Below, piece after piece: positions 15,528 through 24,358 of a stretch of DNA of 64,000 nt. The position numbers were made by a program, and so were the translations under genes. Origin of the DNA: Kutzneria sp. CA-103260 (GTDB taxonomy: Bacteria; Actinomycetota; Actinomycetes; Mycobacteriales; Pseudonocardiaceae); assembly GCF_018263855.1 (NCBI RefSeq), contig NZ_CP073318.1, positions 5,890,001 to 5,954,000 on the forward strand. The letters run 5' to 3'. Positions within the stretch are counted from its first letter, which is position 1; each line of letters starts with the position of its first letter. The notes under the pieces are model-generated. The model was given only the letters and a program-made list of their open reading frames with translations. It did no database searches and was not told the origin of the DNA.

Positions 15528-17597
15528 CTAGGCCAGGGCGCGGTTGAGGAAGTCGACCTGGAGGAGCAGGAGGTTCTCGGCGACCTGCTCCTGCGGGGTC
15601 ATGTGGGTGACGCCGGACAGCGGCAGCACGGTGTGCGGGCGGCCGGCGGCCAACAGGGCGGAGCTCAGTCGCAGGGTGTGCGCGGCGACGACGTTGTCGT
15701 CGGCCAGGCCGTGGATGATCATGAGGTCCTGGGAGAGCTTGGGGGCGTCCTCGATCAGGGAGTTGGCGTCGTACACCTCGGGGCGCTCGGCCGGGTGGCC
15801 GAGGTAGCGCTCGGTGTAATGGGTGTCGTACAGCCGCCAGTCGGTGACGGGGGCGCCGGCGATGCCGGCCCGGAAGACGTCGGGCCGGCGCAGCACGGCC
15901 AGGGCCGACAGGTAGCCGCCGTAGGACCAGCCCCGGATGGCGACGCGGGACAGGTCCAGGAACGGGAACCGCGAGGCGGCGGCGTGCAGGGCGTCGACCT
16001 GGTCGTCGAGGGTGGCGCCGGCGAAGTCGAGGTGGATGGCCCGCTCCCACGCGGGTCCCCGGCCAGGGGTGCCTCGACCGTCCACCACGAGCACGGCGAA
16101 ACCCTGGTCCGCCAACCACTGCGAGGCGGTGAAGGCGTTGCGGGTCTGCACGACCCGCTGCGCATGCGGACCGCCGTACGGGTCGAGCAGCACGGGCAGG
16201 CTCCCGGACGTGTAGCCCGTGGGCAGCAGGAGCGCGCCGCGCAGGCCCCGCTCCCCCAGCTCCAGCAGCTGCACGTTGGGCGTGATCGACGGCGTCTCGG
16301 CCAGCGACTGGATCTCGCCGACCTTGGTGTCGCCCCGGAACACCTCGGTCACGCTGCCGAAGAAGCCGAGGCCGGTGCCGATCCGCACAGTGACGTCGCC
16401 GCCGCGAACGATGGCGTGCATGCCGTTGCCGACCGATAGCCGCCGCACGCCGTCCTTGCCGACCCGGTACACGTGAGCCTGGGTCGAGTCGCCCTCGGAA
16501 GCCCGGATCAGAATATCTTCGGTCGTCACTGAAGCAACGGAGCGTACTTGCAGCTCAGCGCCGGTCAGCACCTCGCCGTCCACGACCAGCCGCCAGGCCC
16601 CGTCGACGGCGGCGATCCGGACCAGTTTGCCGTCCCGGGTCCATGCCGGCACACCCGGCATGATGTCGACCCACTGCGGGTCGGACTCCTCGTGCAGCAC
16701 GGTCGTCGCGCCGGTGTCCGGGTCGACGGCCAGGATCCGCTGCGTCCGCTGGTCCCGGGCCTGCACCAGCAGCAGCGGCGGGCCGCCGGCGGACCAGTGG
16801 GCGGTCGCCAGGTACGGGAACGCCGCCCGATCCCAGTCCACGTCGACCCGCGAACCGTCCAGGCCCAGCACCGCCAGGCTCACGTCGGCGTTGGCCGTGC
16901 CGGCGGCCGGGTAGGCGATCTCCGCCGGCACGGTGCCGGGGTTGGCCGGGTCGGCGATGTGCCAGCGCTGCACCGGCTTGTTGTCGACCCGGGCGGCCAG
17001 CAGCCGTTCCCCGTCCGGCGCCCACCAGTAGCCGCGGAAGCGGTCCATCTCCTCGGCGGCGATGAACTCGGCGACGCCCCAGGTCACCTCCTCGCCGTCC
17101 GGAACGGCCAGGGCCCGGTCGCCCGAGCCGTCCACGGCGACGACCCGCAGCTCGCCGGCGGAGACCGCGTACGCGACGTGGCGGCCGGCCGGGTCGGGTC
17201 GGGGGTCGATCACCGGGCCAGGCGTGGCCAGCTCGGCTGTCGTGCCGGCGGTCAGGTCGGTCACGTGCACCTTGCCGGACAGCGCGAACGCCGCCACGGT
17301 CAGCGCCTTGTCGGTGGCGTAGCCGACCACACCGGCGGCCGATTCCCGGGTGCGCTCGCGGCGCGCCCGCTCCTCCGGCGAAAGCTCCTCGTTGTCGGCG
17401 AAGGGGTCGAACAGCGGGGTCTCGGCTCCGGTCTCGACGTCCAGGCTCCACAGGCCGGTGCGCCGGTCGGCGCCCGACGCGGAGCGGAGGAACAGCACCC
17501 GGGATCCGTCCGGTGCGACGGTGAACGCCCTGGGCACACCCAACGAGAAGCGCTGGGTGCGGGCTTGCTGGCGGGGAAAGGACAGTTCAGCGGTCAC
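15528..17597 (-). CDS. S9-family dipeptidyl peptidase IV-like serine protease
   Basis: A 689-residue cytoplasmic peptidase. The N-terminal beta-propeller (about 20-420) contains FIAAEEMDRFRGYWW, with the paired Glu that binds the free amino terminus in DPP-IV enzymes. The C-terminal alpha/beta hydrolase carries GWSYGGY with the nucleophile Ser, HGLADDN with Asp, and a His in GVTHMT. It should release dipeptides from peptide N-termini. The GTG at 17597 is preceded by GAGGTGGG supplied by repeat family C. It is a single gene converging on the SDR gene. Confidence 0.92.
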   Translation of the reverse strand: MTAELSFPRQQARTQRFSLGVPRAFTVAPDGSRVLFLRSASGADRRTGLWSLDVETGAETPLFDPFADNEELSPEERARRERTRESAAGVVGYATDKALTVAAFALSGKVHVTDLTAGTTAELATPGPVIDPRPDPAGRHVAYAVSAGELRVVAVDGSGDRALAVPDGEEVTWGVAEFIAAEEMDRFRGYWWAPDGERLLAARVDNKPVQRWHIADPANPGTVPAEIAYPAAGTANADVSLAVLGLDGSRVDVDWDRAAFPYLATAHWSAGGPPLLLVQARDQRTQRILAVDPDTGATTVLHEESDPQWVDIMPGVPAWTRDGKLVRIAAVDGAWRLVVDGEVLTGAELQVRSVASVTTEDILIRASEGDSTQAHVYRVGKDGVRRLSVGNGMHAIVRGGDVTVRIGTGLGFFGSVTEVFRGDTKVGEIQSLAETPSITPNVQLLELGERGLRGALLLPTGYTSGSLPVLLDPYGGPHAQRVVQTRNAFTASQWLADQGFAVLVVDGRGTPGRGPAWERAIHLDFAGATLDDQVDALHAAASRFPFLDLSRVAIRGWSYGGYLSALAVLRRPDVFRAGIAGAPVTDWRLYDTHYTERYLGHPAERPEVYDANSLIEDAPKLSQDLMIIHGLADDNVVAAHTLRLSSALLAAGRPHTVLPLSGVTHMTPQEQVAENLLLLQVDFLNRALA

Positions 17598-17602
17598 AGG
17601 CC

Positions 17603-17674
17603 CACCTCGCTAGCGCTCGGCGGGTCTGCGACCCAGGTCCCTGTGCTCAATGGTTCGCTCGCAAGCTCGCTCAC
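17603..17674 (-). repeat. RBS-bearing repeat, family C copy 2
   Basis: It shares with 13731-13789 the leading block TGAGCGAGCTTGCGAGCGAA and the trailing block GCCGAGCGCTAGCGAGGTG (minus strand); the middle differs. It ends 5 bases before the peptidase GTG and provides its ribosome binding site. Confidence 0.85.
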
Positions 17675-17702
17675 AAGCTGACCCTATCCGGCCCGCCCCT
17701 GG

Positions 17703-18164
17703 TCACGCCGCCGCGATATCGGCGTAACCCCGCAGGATGCCCGCCCAGCCGTTCTCGTTGTCTACGCCGCGGGCCACCGCCGCCCAGTTCTCGCCGTGCC
17801 GCTCGAAGTGCCGGTGCTCCAGCTCCACCCGGGTCACGTCCGGGCCCTCGGCGACGAACCGGATCTCGATCTCGCTGGCCTTGGCCGGGTCCGGGTCGTA
17901 GGCCCACTCGCCGTTGAGGTGCCAGCTGACGACCACTCGGTTCGGCGGGTCGTAGGCCAGGACGCGGCCCCAGTCGCACTCGCTGCCGTCCACGCCGCGC
18001 TCGTACCAGCGGCCGCCCTCGCGCTGCTCCAGGATCGCCTCGGCCATGTCGGCCTTGCCGATGTGGTGCGACGACGGCCACCAGGTGCCGAATCCGGCCG
18101 TGAAGACCTTGAAGGCGTGCTGCTGGGAGGCTCTGACGGTCACGGTCTTGGTCACGCTGCTCAT
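17703..18164 (-). CDS. SRPBCC (AHSA1-like) domain protein
   Basis: A 153-residue START/Bet v1-like protein of the activator-of-Hsp90 homologue type. It shows the features of the group: VTVRASQQHAFKVFTAGFGTW, GGRWYERGVDG, a WGRV strand, and a hydrophobic C-terminal helix after NENGWAGIL. The ATG at 18164 overlaps the stop of the ArsR gene by 4 bases (ATGA) and follows AGGAG. Such ArsR-SRPBCC pairs are common in actinobacteria and bind an unknown small hydrophobic ligand. The function is otherwise unassigned. Confidence 0.88.
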   Translation of the reverse strand: MSSVTKTVTVRASQQHAFKVFTAGFGTWWPSSHHIGKADMAEAILEQREGGRWYERGVDGSECDWGRVLAYDPPNRVVVSWHLNGEWAYDPDPAKASEIEIRFVAEGPDVTRVELEHRHFERHGENWAAVARGVDNENGWAGILRGYADIAAA

Positions 18165-18475
18165 GACGGCTCCTCGCTCTCGACGGCGGCCGCGTAGGCG
18201 GCCAGTGCTCGGTCCCACACCATGTCCAGGTAGGCCCGCAGGCCGGCGACCCCGCGCGGGTCGACCCGGTACAGCCGTCTGGTGCCGACCGCCTCGTCGA
18301 CCACCAGCCCGGCCTCCTTGAGCACCTTCAGGTGTTGGGACACGGCCGGCCGGCTGATCGGCAGCTCCTTGGCGAGCTCGCCCACCGCCCTCGGCCCGGT
18401 GGCCACCAGCTCGAAGATCGCCCGCCTCATCGGGTCCCCGAGCGCCCCGAGCCCCTCGGTTCGGTAAGTCGCCAC
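18161..18475 (-). CDS. ArsR-family HTH regulator
   Basis: A 104-residue winged-helix repressor. LGALGDPMRRAIFELVATGP and ISRPAVSQHLKVLKEAGLV are the ArsR signature and recognition helix. There are no Cys or His clusters for metal binding, so it belongs to the non-metal group that pairs with SRPBCC genes. The GTG at 18475 lies inside a long inverted repeat, suggesting autorepression and a leaderless mRNA. It overlaps the SRPBCC gene by 4 bases. Confidence 0.9.
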   Translation of the reverse strand: MATYRTEGLGALGDPMRRAIFELVATGPRAVGELAKELPISRPAVSQHLKVLKEAGLVVDEAVGTRRLYRVDPRGVAGLRAYLDMVWDRALAAYAAAVESEEPS

Positions 18476-18498
18476 GAACCGTAAGCTACGACTTACCG
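18462..18498. promoter_or_regulatory. Inverted repeat over the ArsR start
   Basis: CGGTAAGTCG (18462-18471) and CGACTTACCG (18489-18498) are perfect 10-base arms around a 17-base spacer that contains the GTG start of the ArsR gene. A nested GTAAG/CTTAC pair lies in the right half. Probably the autoregulatory operator. Confidence 0.7.
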
Positions 18499-18523
18499 AG
18501 CATGACGTCAAGCGATGTCATGG

Positions 18524-18562
18524 AGGGGCCCTTCCTGGCGTTGAACGCCAGGAAGGGCCCCT
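18524..18562. repeat. Perfect hairpin, family D copy 1
   Basis: AGGGGCCCTTCCTGGCGTT and its exact complement flank a single G (19-base arms). The related hairpin at 46977-47019 has the same layout with compensating substitutions. It lies upstream of the ArsR gene and downstream of the dehydrogenase gene; a terminator or a mobile palindrome are both possible. Confidence 0.85.
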
Positions 18563-18593
18563 TCCCAACGGGGAAGACACTCGCTAACAGACC

Positions 18594-18743
18594 GCGAGGC
18601 CCCGCCGGTGCTTCGCCTGGTTGGCGGATTTCGCCCGCCGCCACTCACGCGCCCCGCCACCCGAGCCGGATGCGGCGGGCGAAATCCGGCAAGGGCGAGG
18701 CATCGGCTACCCGGGGGCCGAGCCGCGACGCCGAAGGCGGCGC
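18594..18743 (+). repeat. Dispersed inverted repeat, family B copy 2
   Basis: Nearly the same sequence as 6143-6291, from GCGAGGCCCCGCCGGTGCTT to CCGGGGGCCGAGC, followed by a small hairpin GCCGAAGGCGGC. It ends 4 bases before the stop codon of the semialdehyde dehydrogenase. The copy at 57937 shares the trailing hairpin. Confidence 0.92.
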
Positions 18744-18747
18744 CATG

Positions 18748-20235
18748 TCACGTGTTCTGCGGGAAACCGAGGTTGATGCCGCCGTGCGAGGGGTCGAGCC
18801 AGCGGCTGGTCACGACCTTGCTGCGGGTGTAGAAGTGCACGCCCTCCGGACCGTAGGCGTGCGAGTCGCCGAACAGGGACTGCTTCCAGCCGCCGAACGA
18901 GTAGTACGCCACCGGCACCGGGATGGGCACGTTCACGCCGACCATGCCCACCTCCACCTCGTGCTGGAACCGCCGGGCGGCCCCGCCGTCGTTGGTGAAG
19001 ATGGCGACGCCGTTGCCGTACGGGTTGGCGTTGACGACCTCGACCGCCTCCTCGTACGACGGCCGTCGCAGCACGGACAGCACCGGGCCGAAGATCTCGT
19101 CCTGGTAGATCGACATGCCCGGCTCCACGTTGTCGAACAGGGTCGGCCCGAGCCAGAAGCCGGCGGCGTCGCCGTCGACCGTATGCTGCCGGCCGTCGAC
19201 CACGAGCCGGGCGCCCTCGGTCACGCCGGCGTCCACATAGGACGTGACCTTGTCCCGGTGCGCGCCGGTGACCAGCGGCCCCATCTCGCTGTCCGGCTTG
19301 CGCCCGTCGCCGACCGACAGCCCGGGCAGCCGCTCGGCGATCTTGGCGACCAGCTCGTCCCCGATCGGATCCACGGCCACCACAACGGAAACGGCCATGC
19401 ACCGCTCCCCGGCCGAGCCGAAGCCGGCGTTCACCGCGGCGTCGGCGGCCAGGTCCAGGTCGGCGTCGGGCAGCACGACCATGTGGTTCTTGGCCCCGCC
19501 CAAGGCCTGCACCCGCTTGCCGTTGGCGGTGCCGGTCTCGTAGACGTAGCGGGCGATCGGGGTGGAGCCGACGAACGAGATAGCCTTGACGTCACGGTGT
19601 TCCAGCAGCCGGTCCACCGCCACCTTGTCGCCGTGCACGACGTTGAGCACACCGGCCGGCAGCCCGGCCTGGGCCCACAGGTCGGCGATGAACATCGACG
19701 CCGACGGGTCCTTCTCGCTGGGCTTGAGCACCACCGTGTTGCCGCAGGCAATCGCGTTGGGCACGAACCACAGTGGCACCATGGCCGGGAAGTTGAACGG
19801 CGAGATCACGCCGACCACGCCCAGCGACTGCTGGATGGAGTACACGTCGACCCGGGTCGAGGCGTTCTCGCTGAAGCCGCCCTTGAGCAGCTGCGGGATG
19901 CCGCACGCGTACTCGACGTTCTCGATGGCCCGCTGCACCTCGCCGGCCGCGTCGGACAGCACCTTGCCGTGCTCGGCGGTGATCAGCGCGGCCAGCTCGC
20001 TCTTGTTGGCCACCAACAGTTCCCGGAACTTGAACAGCACGGTCGACCGGGCCGCCAGCGACGCCTCGCGCCAGGTCTGCCAGGCCCGGGAGGCCGCCGC
20101 GACGGCCTCGTCGACCACGTCGACCGAGGCGAAGTCCACAGTGGACGCCACGGAACCCGTTGCCGGGTCGTAGACATCGCCCTGGCGCTCGGCGGTGCCG
20201 GTCCAGAGCCGGCCGTCGATCCAGTGCGTGGTCAT
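18748..20235 (-). CDS. mmsA: (Methyl)malonate-semialdehyde dehydrogenase, CoA-acylating
   Basis: A 495-residue aldehyde dehydrogenase of the MmsA/IolA group. NFPAMVPLW, KPSEKDPSAS and the catalytic Cys in GSAGERCMAVSV are diagnostic. The family converts methylmalonate or malonate semialdehyde with CoA and NAD+ to propionyl- or acetyl-CoA and CO2. The ATG at 20235 overlaps the aminotransferase stop by 4 bases (ATGA), so both form one operon. In this context it would finish beta-alanine (from uracil) or 3-aminoisobutyrate (from thymine) breakdown. Confidence 0.93.
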   Translation of the reverse strand: MTTHWIDGRLWTGTAERQGDVYDPATGSVASTVDFASVDVVDEAVAAASRAWQTWREASLAARSTVLFKFRELLVANKSELAALITAEHGKVLSDAAGEVQRAIENVEYACGIPQLLKGGFSENASTRVDVYSIQQSLGVVGVISPFNFPAMVPLWFVPNAIACGNTVVLKPSEKDPSASMFIADLWAQAGLPAGVLNVVHGDKVAVDRLLEHRDVKAISFVGSTPIARYVYETGTANGKRVQALGGAKNHMVVLPDADLDLAADAAVNAGFGSAGERCMAVSVVVAVDPIGDELVAKIAERLPGLSVGDGRKPDSEMGPLVTGAHRDKVTSYVDAGVTEGARLVVDGRQHTVDGDAAGFWLGPTLFDNVEPGMSIYQDEIFGPVLSVLRRPSYEEAVEVVNANPYGNGVAIFTNDGGAARRFQHEVEVGMVGVNVPIPVPVAYYSFGGWKQSLFGDSHAYGPEGVHFYTRSKVVTSRWLDPSHGGINLGFPQNT

Positions 20236-21539
20236 CGGGACAGCTCCTCGTTGGTGACAGCGATGGACTCCGCCAGGATCTGCAGCGCCTCGTCGGCCTC
20301 CGACTCGGTCAGCGTCATCGGCGGGGCCAGCCGCAGCACGTTGCCGTTGAGGCCGCCCTTGCCGATCAGCAGGCCGCGCTTGCGGGTCTCCTCCATCATC
20401 CTGACCGCCGCCTGCGGGCTCGGCGTGTCGCCACCGGGCTGCACCAGCTCCACGCCGATCATCAGGCCCTTGCCGCGCACGTCGCCGACCACCGGGTTCT
20501 CGTCGCCGACGTGGCGCAGCCCGTTCATCAGCTTGTTGCCCAGCTTCAGGGCGTTGGCCTGGAGGTCGTGCTCCAGCAGGAAGTCCAGGGTGGCGTTGGC
20601 GGCCGCGGTGGAGATCGGGTTGCCGCCGAAGGTGGAGATGGAGTTGGCGGTGAGGCTGTCCATCACGTCGCCGCGGGCGACCAGGCCGCCGATGGCCATG
20701 CCGTTGCCCAGTCCCTTGGCGAAGGTCATCATGTCCGGCACCACGCCGTGCGCCTGGATGCCCCAGAAGTGCTCGCCGGTGCGGCCCCAGCCGGTCTGCA
20801 CCTCGTCGGAGATGAGCAGGATGCCGGTCTCGTCGAGGACTTCCTTGAACGCGGCGAACAGGCCGTCGGGCGGGGTGGTGAAGCCGCCGACGCCCTGGAT
20901 CGGCTCGGCGATCAGGCAGGCCACGTCGCCGGCGGTGGCGGTGGCCAGCACCTCGCGCAGGTCGGCCACACAGGCCTTGATGTAGTCGGCGTCGGTGAAG
21001 TCCTTGAACGGGCCGCGATTGCGGTTGCCGCCGTGCACGTAGCTGACGTTGACCGGGCTCAGCGAGGACGCCGACCAGCCCCGGTTGCCGGTGACGGCGA
21101 TCGTGCCGAAACCCCGGCCGTGGTAGGAGTTGCGCAGGGCCAGCACCTGGTTGCTGCGGCGGTGCTGGGTGGCCAGCATCATCGCGGTCTCGTTGGCCTC
21201 GGTGCCGGAGTTGGTGAAGAACACCTTGGCGTCCGGGATGCCGGACAGCCGCGCGATCTTCTCGGCCAGCTCCACCTGCTGGCGGATCAGGTACAGCGTG
21301 GAGGTGTGCACGATGCCGCTGGACAGCTGGCGGCGCACGGCGTCGGCGATCTCGGCGATGTCGTAGCCGATCGCGTTGGTCAGGATGCCGGCGAAGAAGT
21401 CCAGGTACTCGCGGCCCTCGGCGTCGGTGACCCGGCGCCCCTCGCCGCGCACGATCTCGATCGGCTCGTCGTAGTACAGGGCGAGCCACCCCGGCAACAC
21501 GGCCTTGTGCCTCGCGAGCAGATCAGCGTGCGCAGACAT
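20232..21539 (-). CDS. Class-III omega-aminotransferase
   Basis: A 435-residue PLP-dependent aminotransferase. FTNSGTEANETAMM binds the cofactor phosphate, LISDEVQTGWGRTG carries the pyridoxal-contacting Asp, and TFAKGLGNG carries the Schiff-base Lys. It resembles the AGXT2/beta-alanine group. GGGAGGAG precedes the ATG. Its coupling to the semialdehyde dehydrogenase, and the dihydropyrimidinase and ureidopropionase genes on the other strand, indicate beta-alanine or 3-aminoisobutyrate as donor. It is divergent from pucR. Confidence 0.9.
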   Translation of the reverse strand: MSAHADLLARHKAVLPGWLALYYDEPIEIVRGEGRRVTDAEGREYLDFFAGILTNAIGYDIAEIADAVRRQLSSGIVHTSTLYLIRQQVELAEKIARLSGIPDAKVFFTNSGTEANETAMMLATQHRRSNQVLALRNSYHGRGFGTIAVTGNRGWSASSLSPVNVSYVHGGNRNRGPFKDFTDADYIKACVADLREVLATATAGDVACLIAEPIQGVGGFTTPPDGLFAAFKEVLDETGILLISDEVQTGWGRTGEHFWGIQAHGVVPDMMTFAKGLGNGMAIGGLVARGDVMDSLTANSISTFGGNPISTAAANATLDFLLEHDLQANALKLGNKLMNGLRHVGDENPVVGDVRGKGLMIGVELVQPGGDTPSPQAAVRMMEETRKRGLLIGKGGLNGNVLRLAPPMTLTESEADEALQILAESIAVTNEELSR

Positions 21540-21617
21540 GCCTTTACTCCTCCCGTCATGGGACCGGACCCGGCACCGAGTGTGGGGCCGCGCGACCCAC
21601 CGCCACCATGGACAACC

Positions 21618-21653
21618 TGTAGCGGCTTTACCGCCCTACACTGACACTGTGTC
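21618..21653. promoter_or_regulatory. pucR/aminotransferase control region
   Basis: The region between divergent genes contains a TGTAG...CTACA inverted pair (21618-21640), tandem half sites ACACTGACACTG (21638-21649), and the palindrome GACAC-T-GTGTC (21643-21653) over the pucR GTG. TACACT is a plausible -10 for a leaderless pucR mRNA. ACACTG/CAGTGT half sites recur before the permease gene at 27654-27695. Confidence 0.45.
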
Positions 21654-23262
21654 CAAGCTGGCCAAGAGCTCGGTGTTCCCGTCCGTCTCGGACGTGCTGA
21701 CCATGCCGCTGATCCGCCGGGGCCGGCCCCGGCTGGCCGCCGGCTCGGCCGGGCTGGACCGCCGGGTGCGCTGGGTGCACGTGGCCGAGGTGGCCGACAT
21801 CGGGCCGCTGCTGCGGGGCGGGGAGCTGGTGCTGACCACCGGCATCGCGCTCGGCGACGACCCGGCCGAGCTGACCGCCTACATCGACGGCCTGGCCGCG
21901 GCCGGGGCCAGTGGCGTGGTGTTCGAGCTGGTCCGGCGCTGGACCGACGCGTTGCCGGCGCCGCTGCTGGCCGCGGCCGAGCGGCACTCGCTGCCGGTGA
22001 TCACGCTGGCCGAGGAGGTCCGGTTCGTGGCCATCACGGAGGCGGTGGTGGCGATGATCGTGGACGCCCAGCTGGCCGAGCTGCGGGCGGCCGAGCAGGT
22101 GCACGAGACGTTCACGGCGCTGACCGTGTCCGGGGCGGAGCCGTCGGAGGTGCTGCGCGAGGTGGCCCGGATGACCGGCGCCCCGGTGGTGCTGGAGACG
22201 CTCGGGCACGACGTGCTGGCGTACGACACGGCCGGTGGCGAGGTGTCGGAGCTGCTGGCGAGCTGGGCCGAGCGGTCGCGCGCGGTCAACGTCGCCGAGC
22301 GCACCGCCTACCACCCGGAGGCCGGCTGGCTGGTGACGATCGTCGGCGCGCGGGGCAACGACTGGGGCCGGCTGGTGCTGGTCAGCCCGGACGTGCCGGC
22401 GCACCGGCTGGTCGTGGTGGCCGAGCGGGCAGCCTCGGCGCTGGCGGTGAACCGGCTGCTGGCCCGCGACCGGGAGAGCCTGGAGCGGCACACCCACCGC
22501 ACGCTGCTGACCGAGCTGCTGGCCACCGGCGCGCCGCCGGTCGACCTGGCCACCCGGGCCGGCGCGCTCGGGGTTCCGTTGGAGGGGCGGCAACTCGTCG
22601 GCATGGCCATCCGGCCGGAGACCGCCCCGGCGGCGACCCAGGAGGCGCTGCGGGACCTGGCCGAGGCCACCGCGTCGGCCGCCCGACGCACCAAGATCCC
22701 GGCCTTGGTCGGCGGCGTCGACGACATCTCGGTGCGGGCCCTGCTCTCGCTGCCGTCACAGTCCAATGTGGACTCCTCGCTGCGCCGGCTGGCTTCCCAG
22801 ATAAGGAGTTCACCCACGGCGATCCCGGTGGTGGTCGGCGTCGGCACCACCGTGCGCACCATCACCGACGGCCGGCGCAGCATGATCGAAGCCGCCCACG
22901 TGGCCAACGCCGCGCTGCGCTCCCCCGGCTCACGCGGCTACCACCGACTCGACGACGTGCGCCTGCGTGGCCTGCTGCACCTGCTCCGCGAGGACGAGCG
23001 ACTGTCGGCCTTCGCCGAACGTGAGCTCGGCCCACTGCTCGCCCGCGACGCCGCCCAGGGCAGCCGGCTCATCGAGCTGCTACGCGTGTTCTGCGAGCAC
23101 GGCGGCAACAAATCCGCCGCAGCGGCCGCCGCCCATATGTCGCGGACCGCCTACTACCAGCAGCTGGCCCGGATCGAGAGCGTTCTCGGTGTCTCCCTTG
23201 AGGATCCGGAGTCCATGCTGTCGCTCTATGTTGCCCTGCTGGCGATGGATCTCCCCGGCTGA
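21649..23262 (+). CDS. PucR-family transcriptional regulator
   Basis: 537 residues. The N-terminal PucR domain (about 12-135) contains RRVRWVHVAEVADIGPLLRG. A CdaR GGDEF-like domain occupies about 290-420. The C-terminal PucR HTH (about 460-535) carries a CEHGGNKSAAAAAAHMSRTA recognition region and YYQQLARIESVLG. PucR proteins control purine, pyrimidine or amino-acid catabolic genes in response to metabolites. The GTG at 21649 is chosen; it lies close to a -10-like TACACT, so the message may be leaderless. Its position between two halves of a pyrimidine pathway makes it the likely pathway regulator. Confidence 0.9.
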   Translation: MSKLAKSSVFPSVSDVLTMPLIRRGRPRLAAGSAGLDRRVRWVHVAEVADIGPLLRGGELVLTTGIALGDDPAELTAYIDGLAAAGASGVVFELVRRWTDALPAPLLAAAERHSLPVITLAEEVRFVAITEAVVAMIVDAQLAELRAAEQVHETFTALTVSGAEPSEVLREVARMTGAPVVLETLGHDVLAYDTAGGEVSELLASWAERSRAVNVAERTAYHPEAGWLVTIVGARGNDWGRLVLVSPDVPAHRLVVVAERAASALAVNRLLARDRESLERHTHRTLLTELLATGAPPVDLATRAGALGVPLEGRQLVGMAIRPETAPAATQEALRDLAEATASAARRTKIPALVGGVDDISVRALLSLPSQSNVDSSLRRLASQIRSSPTAIPVVVGVGTTVRTITDGRRSMIEAAHVANAALRSPGSRGYHRLDDVRLRGLLHLLREDERLSAFAERELGPLLARDAAQGSRLIELLRVFCEHGGNKSAAAAAAHMSRTAYYQQLARIESVLGVSLEDPESMLSLYVALLAMDLPG

Positions 23263-23290
23263 GCGGCGCGGTGACGGCGGCCCCGCACAC

Positions 23291-24358
23291 TCACCGAAGG
23301 GGTCTCCGAGGGCCGCACAGCTCGCATTCCGGATGTCGTTGCCACGTATGGCGTTGCGCGGTCATGCCGTCGGCCAGCTCGACGAAGTGACAGCAGGCCA
23401 TGGCGACCGGAGGCTCGGCGCCCCGGAGGTAGCGCATCGCCTCCAGGGTCACGAAGCCGGCCAGCAGCTGGGCCGCGGGCCCGGTGGCACGGTTGACGGT
23501 GTCGCAGCCGAACAGCGCGTCCTCCTCGCCGCGATGGAGTTGGAGGCAGCGCCGGCAGGGTGATCGGCCTGGCTGCACGGACCAGTAGTACAGCGTCGAA
23601 TAGGCCAATCCGCCAGCGACGTAAGGGATTCCGAGTCCGTAACAGGCCTCGTTGACCACGAGCTGGACGTCGGGGCGGTCGATGGCACACACCACCAGGT
23701 TGTGTCCCAAGGCCAGTTCGTGGACGTCGGCGACGCTGGCCACCCGGCCGCGCACCGGTTCGACGACTGTGTCGCGGGAGTGGGCGTCGGCCCAGGTCTT
23801 GGCCGCGTCCACCTTGCGCTCGCCGACGGCGGCACGGCCGGCGGTGAACTGCCGGGCCAGGTCCTTCGGCTCCAGCACGTCGAAGTCGACGATGGTCACG
23901 TGCCCGACGCCCAGCCCCACCAGGGATTGCAGCACGCCCGATCCCACCCCTCCGGCACCGAGCAGCAACACTCTTGCCGCCGCGACCTTTCGGTGCTGGT
24001 CGGCGCTGCTCACGTCGAGGCTGGCCGTGACGTCGTAGCTGCGCAGGTTGCTCTGGTGTCGCCGGACGACCTGAGGCGGCAGAGTCTCGTCGTCGCCGGC
24101 CCGCTCCAGCAGCTGCCAGCCGTCCAGCCGGACCAACGTCGTCACGATGTCCTTTGTGGACATGGTGAACCCCTTGGCCGCCATGGCCTGCGCCAGCTGC
24201 GGCCCGGTCCGGCCGCCCTCGCGCAACAGCCGCAGCAACACCGCCACGCGGCCATCCGCGTCGTCGAGGCGGACCCGGTCCAGCGCACGGCGGTGGATCA
24301 CGACACTGCCCGCCTCGGCCACCACCAGGACGGACTTCAAGCGCGGCACCACAGCCAT
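23291..24358 (-). CDS. ThiF/E1-like adenylyltransferase
   Basis: A 355-residue protein of the ubiquitin-E1/ThiF/MccB superfamily. The adenylation domain begins at about residue 125: LLGAGGVGSGV (133-142) is the nucleotide loop, IVDFDVLEP (156-164) and DLARQ (166-170) are the conserved Asp and Arg-Gln. CRRC (268-271) and CELC (345-348) form a likely zinc site. Residues 1-100 form a winged-helix-like region, comparable in position to leader-peptide-binding domains of RiPP E1 enzymes. The ATG at 24358 follows AAGGTGG. It is the last gene of a minus-strand cassette, 101 bases after the 7-TM gene. No precursor peptide or sulfur-carrier gene was found nearby, so its substrate is unknown. Confidence 0.8.
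   Translation of the reverse strand: MAVVPRLKSVLVVAEAGSVVIHRRALDRVRLDDADGRVAVLLRLLREGGRTGPQLAQAMAAKGFTMSTKDIVTTLVRLDGWQLLERAGDDETLPPQVVRRHQSNLRSYDVTASLDVSSADQHRKVAAARVLLLGAGGVGSGVLQSLVGLGVGHVTIVDFDVLEPKDLARQFTAGRAAVGERKVDAAKTWADAHSRDTVVEPVRGRVASVADVHELALGHNLVVCAIDRPDVQLVVNEACYGLGIPYVAGGLAYSTLYYWSVQPGRSPCRRCLQLHRGEEDALFGCDTVNRATGPAAQLLAGFVTLEAMRYLRGAEPPVAMACCHFVELADGMTAQRHTWQRHPECELCGPRRPLR

Noticed and set aside
18748-21489. A 913-residue open frame that seems to fuse the semialdehyde dehydrogenase to a long N-terminal extension
   Set aside because: The extension is the shadow of the aminotransferase gene in another frame: it is Arg/Gly/Pro-rich with no family motifs, and the ATG at 20235 has the usual MmsA start.
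21618-21640. TGTAG...CTACA inverted pair as a firm operator
   Set aside because: The arms pair only with bulged bases, so the ACACTG repeats beside it are the better candidate.
23291-24358. The ThiF-like gene as a thiamine or molybdopterin biosynthesis gene
   Set aside because: No ThiS, MoaD, ThiG or MoaE-like gene is nearby, and the N-terminal winged-helix region is absent from ThiF and MoeB.
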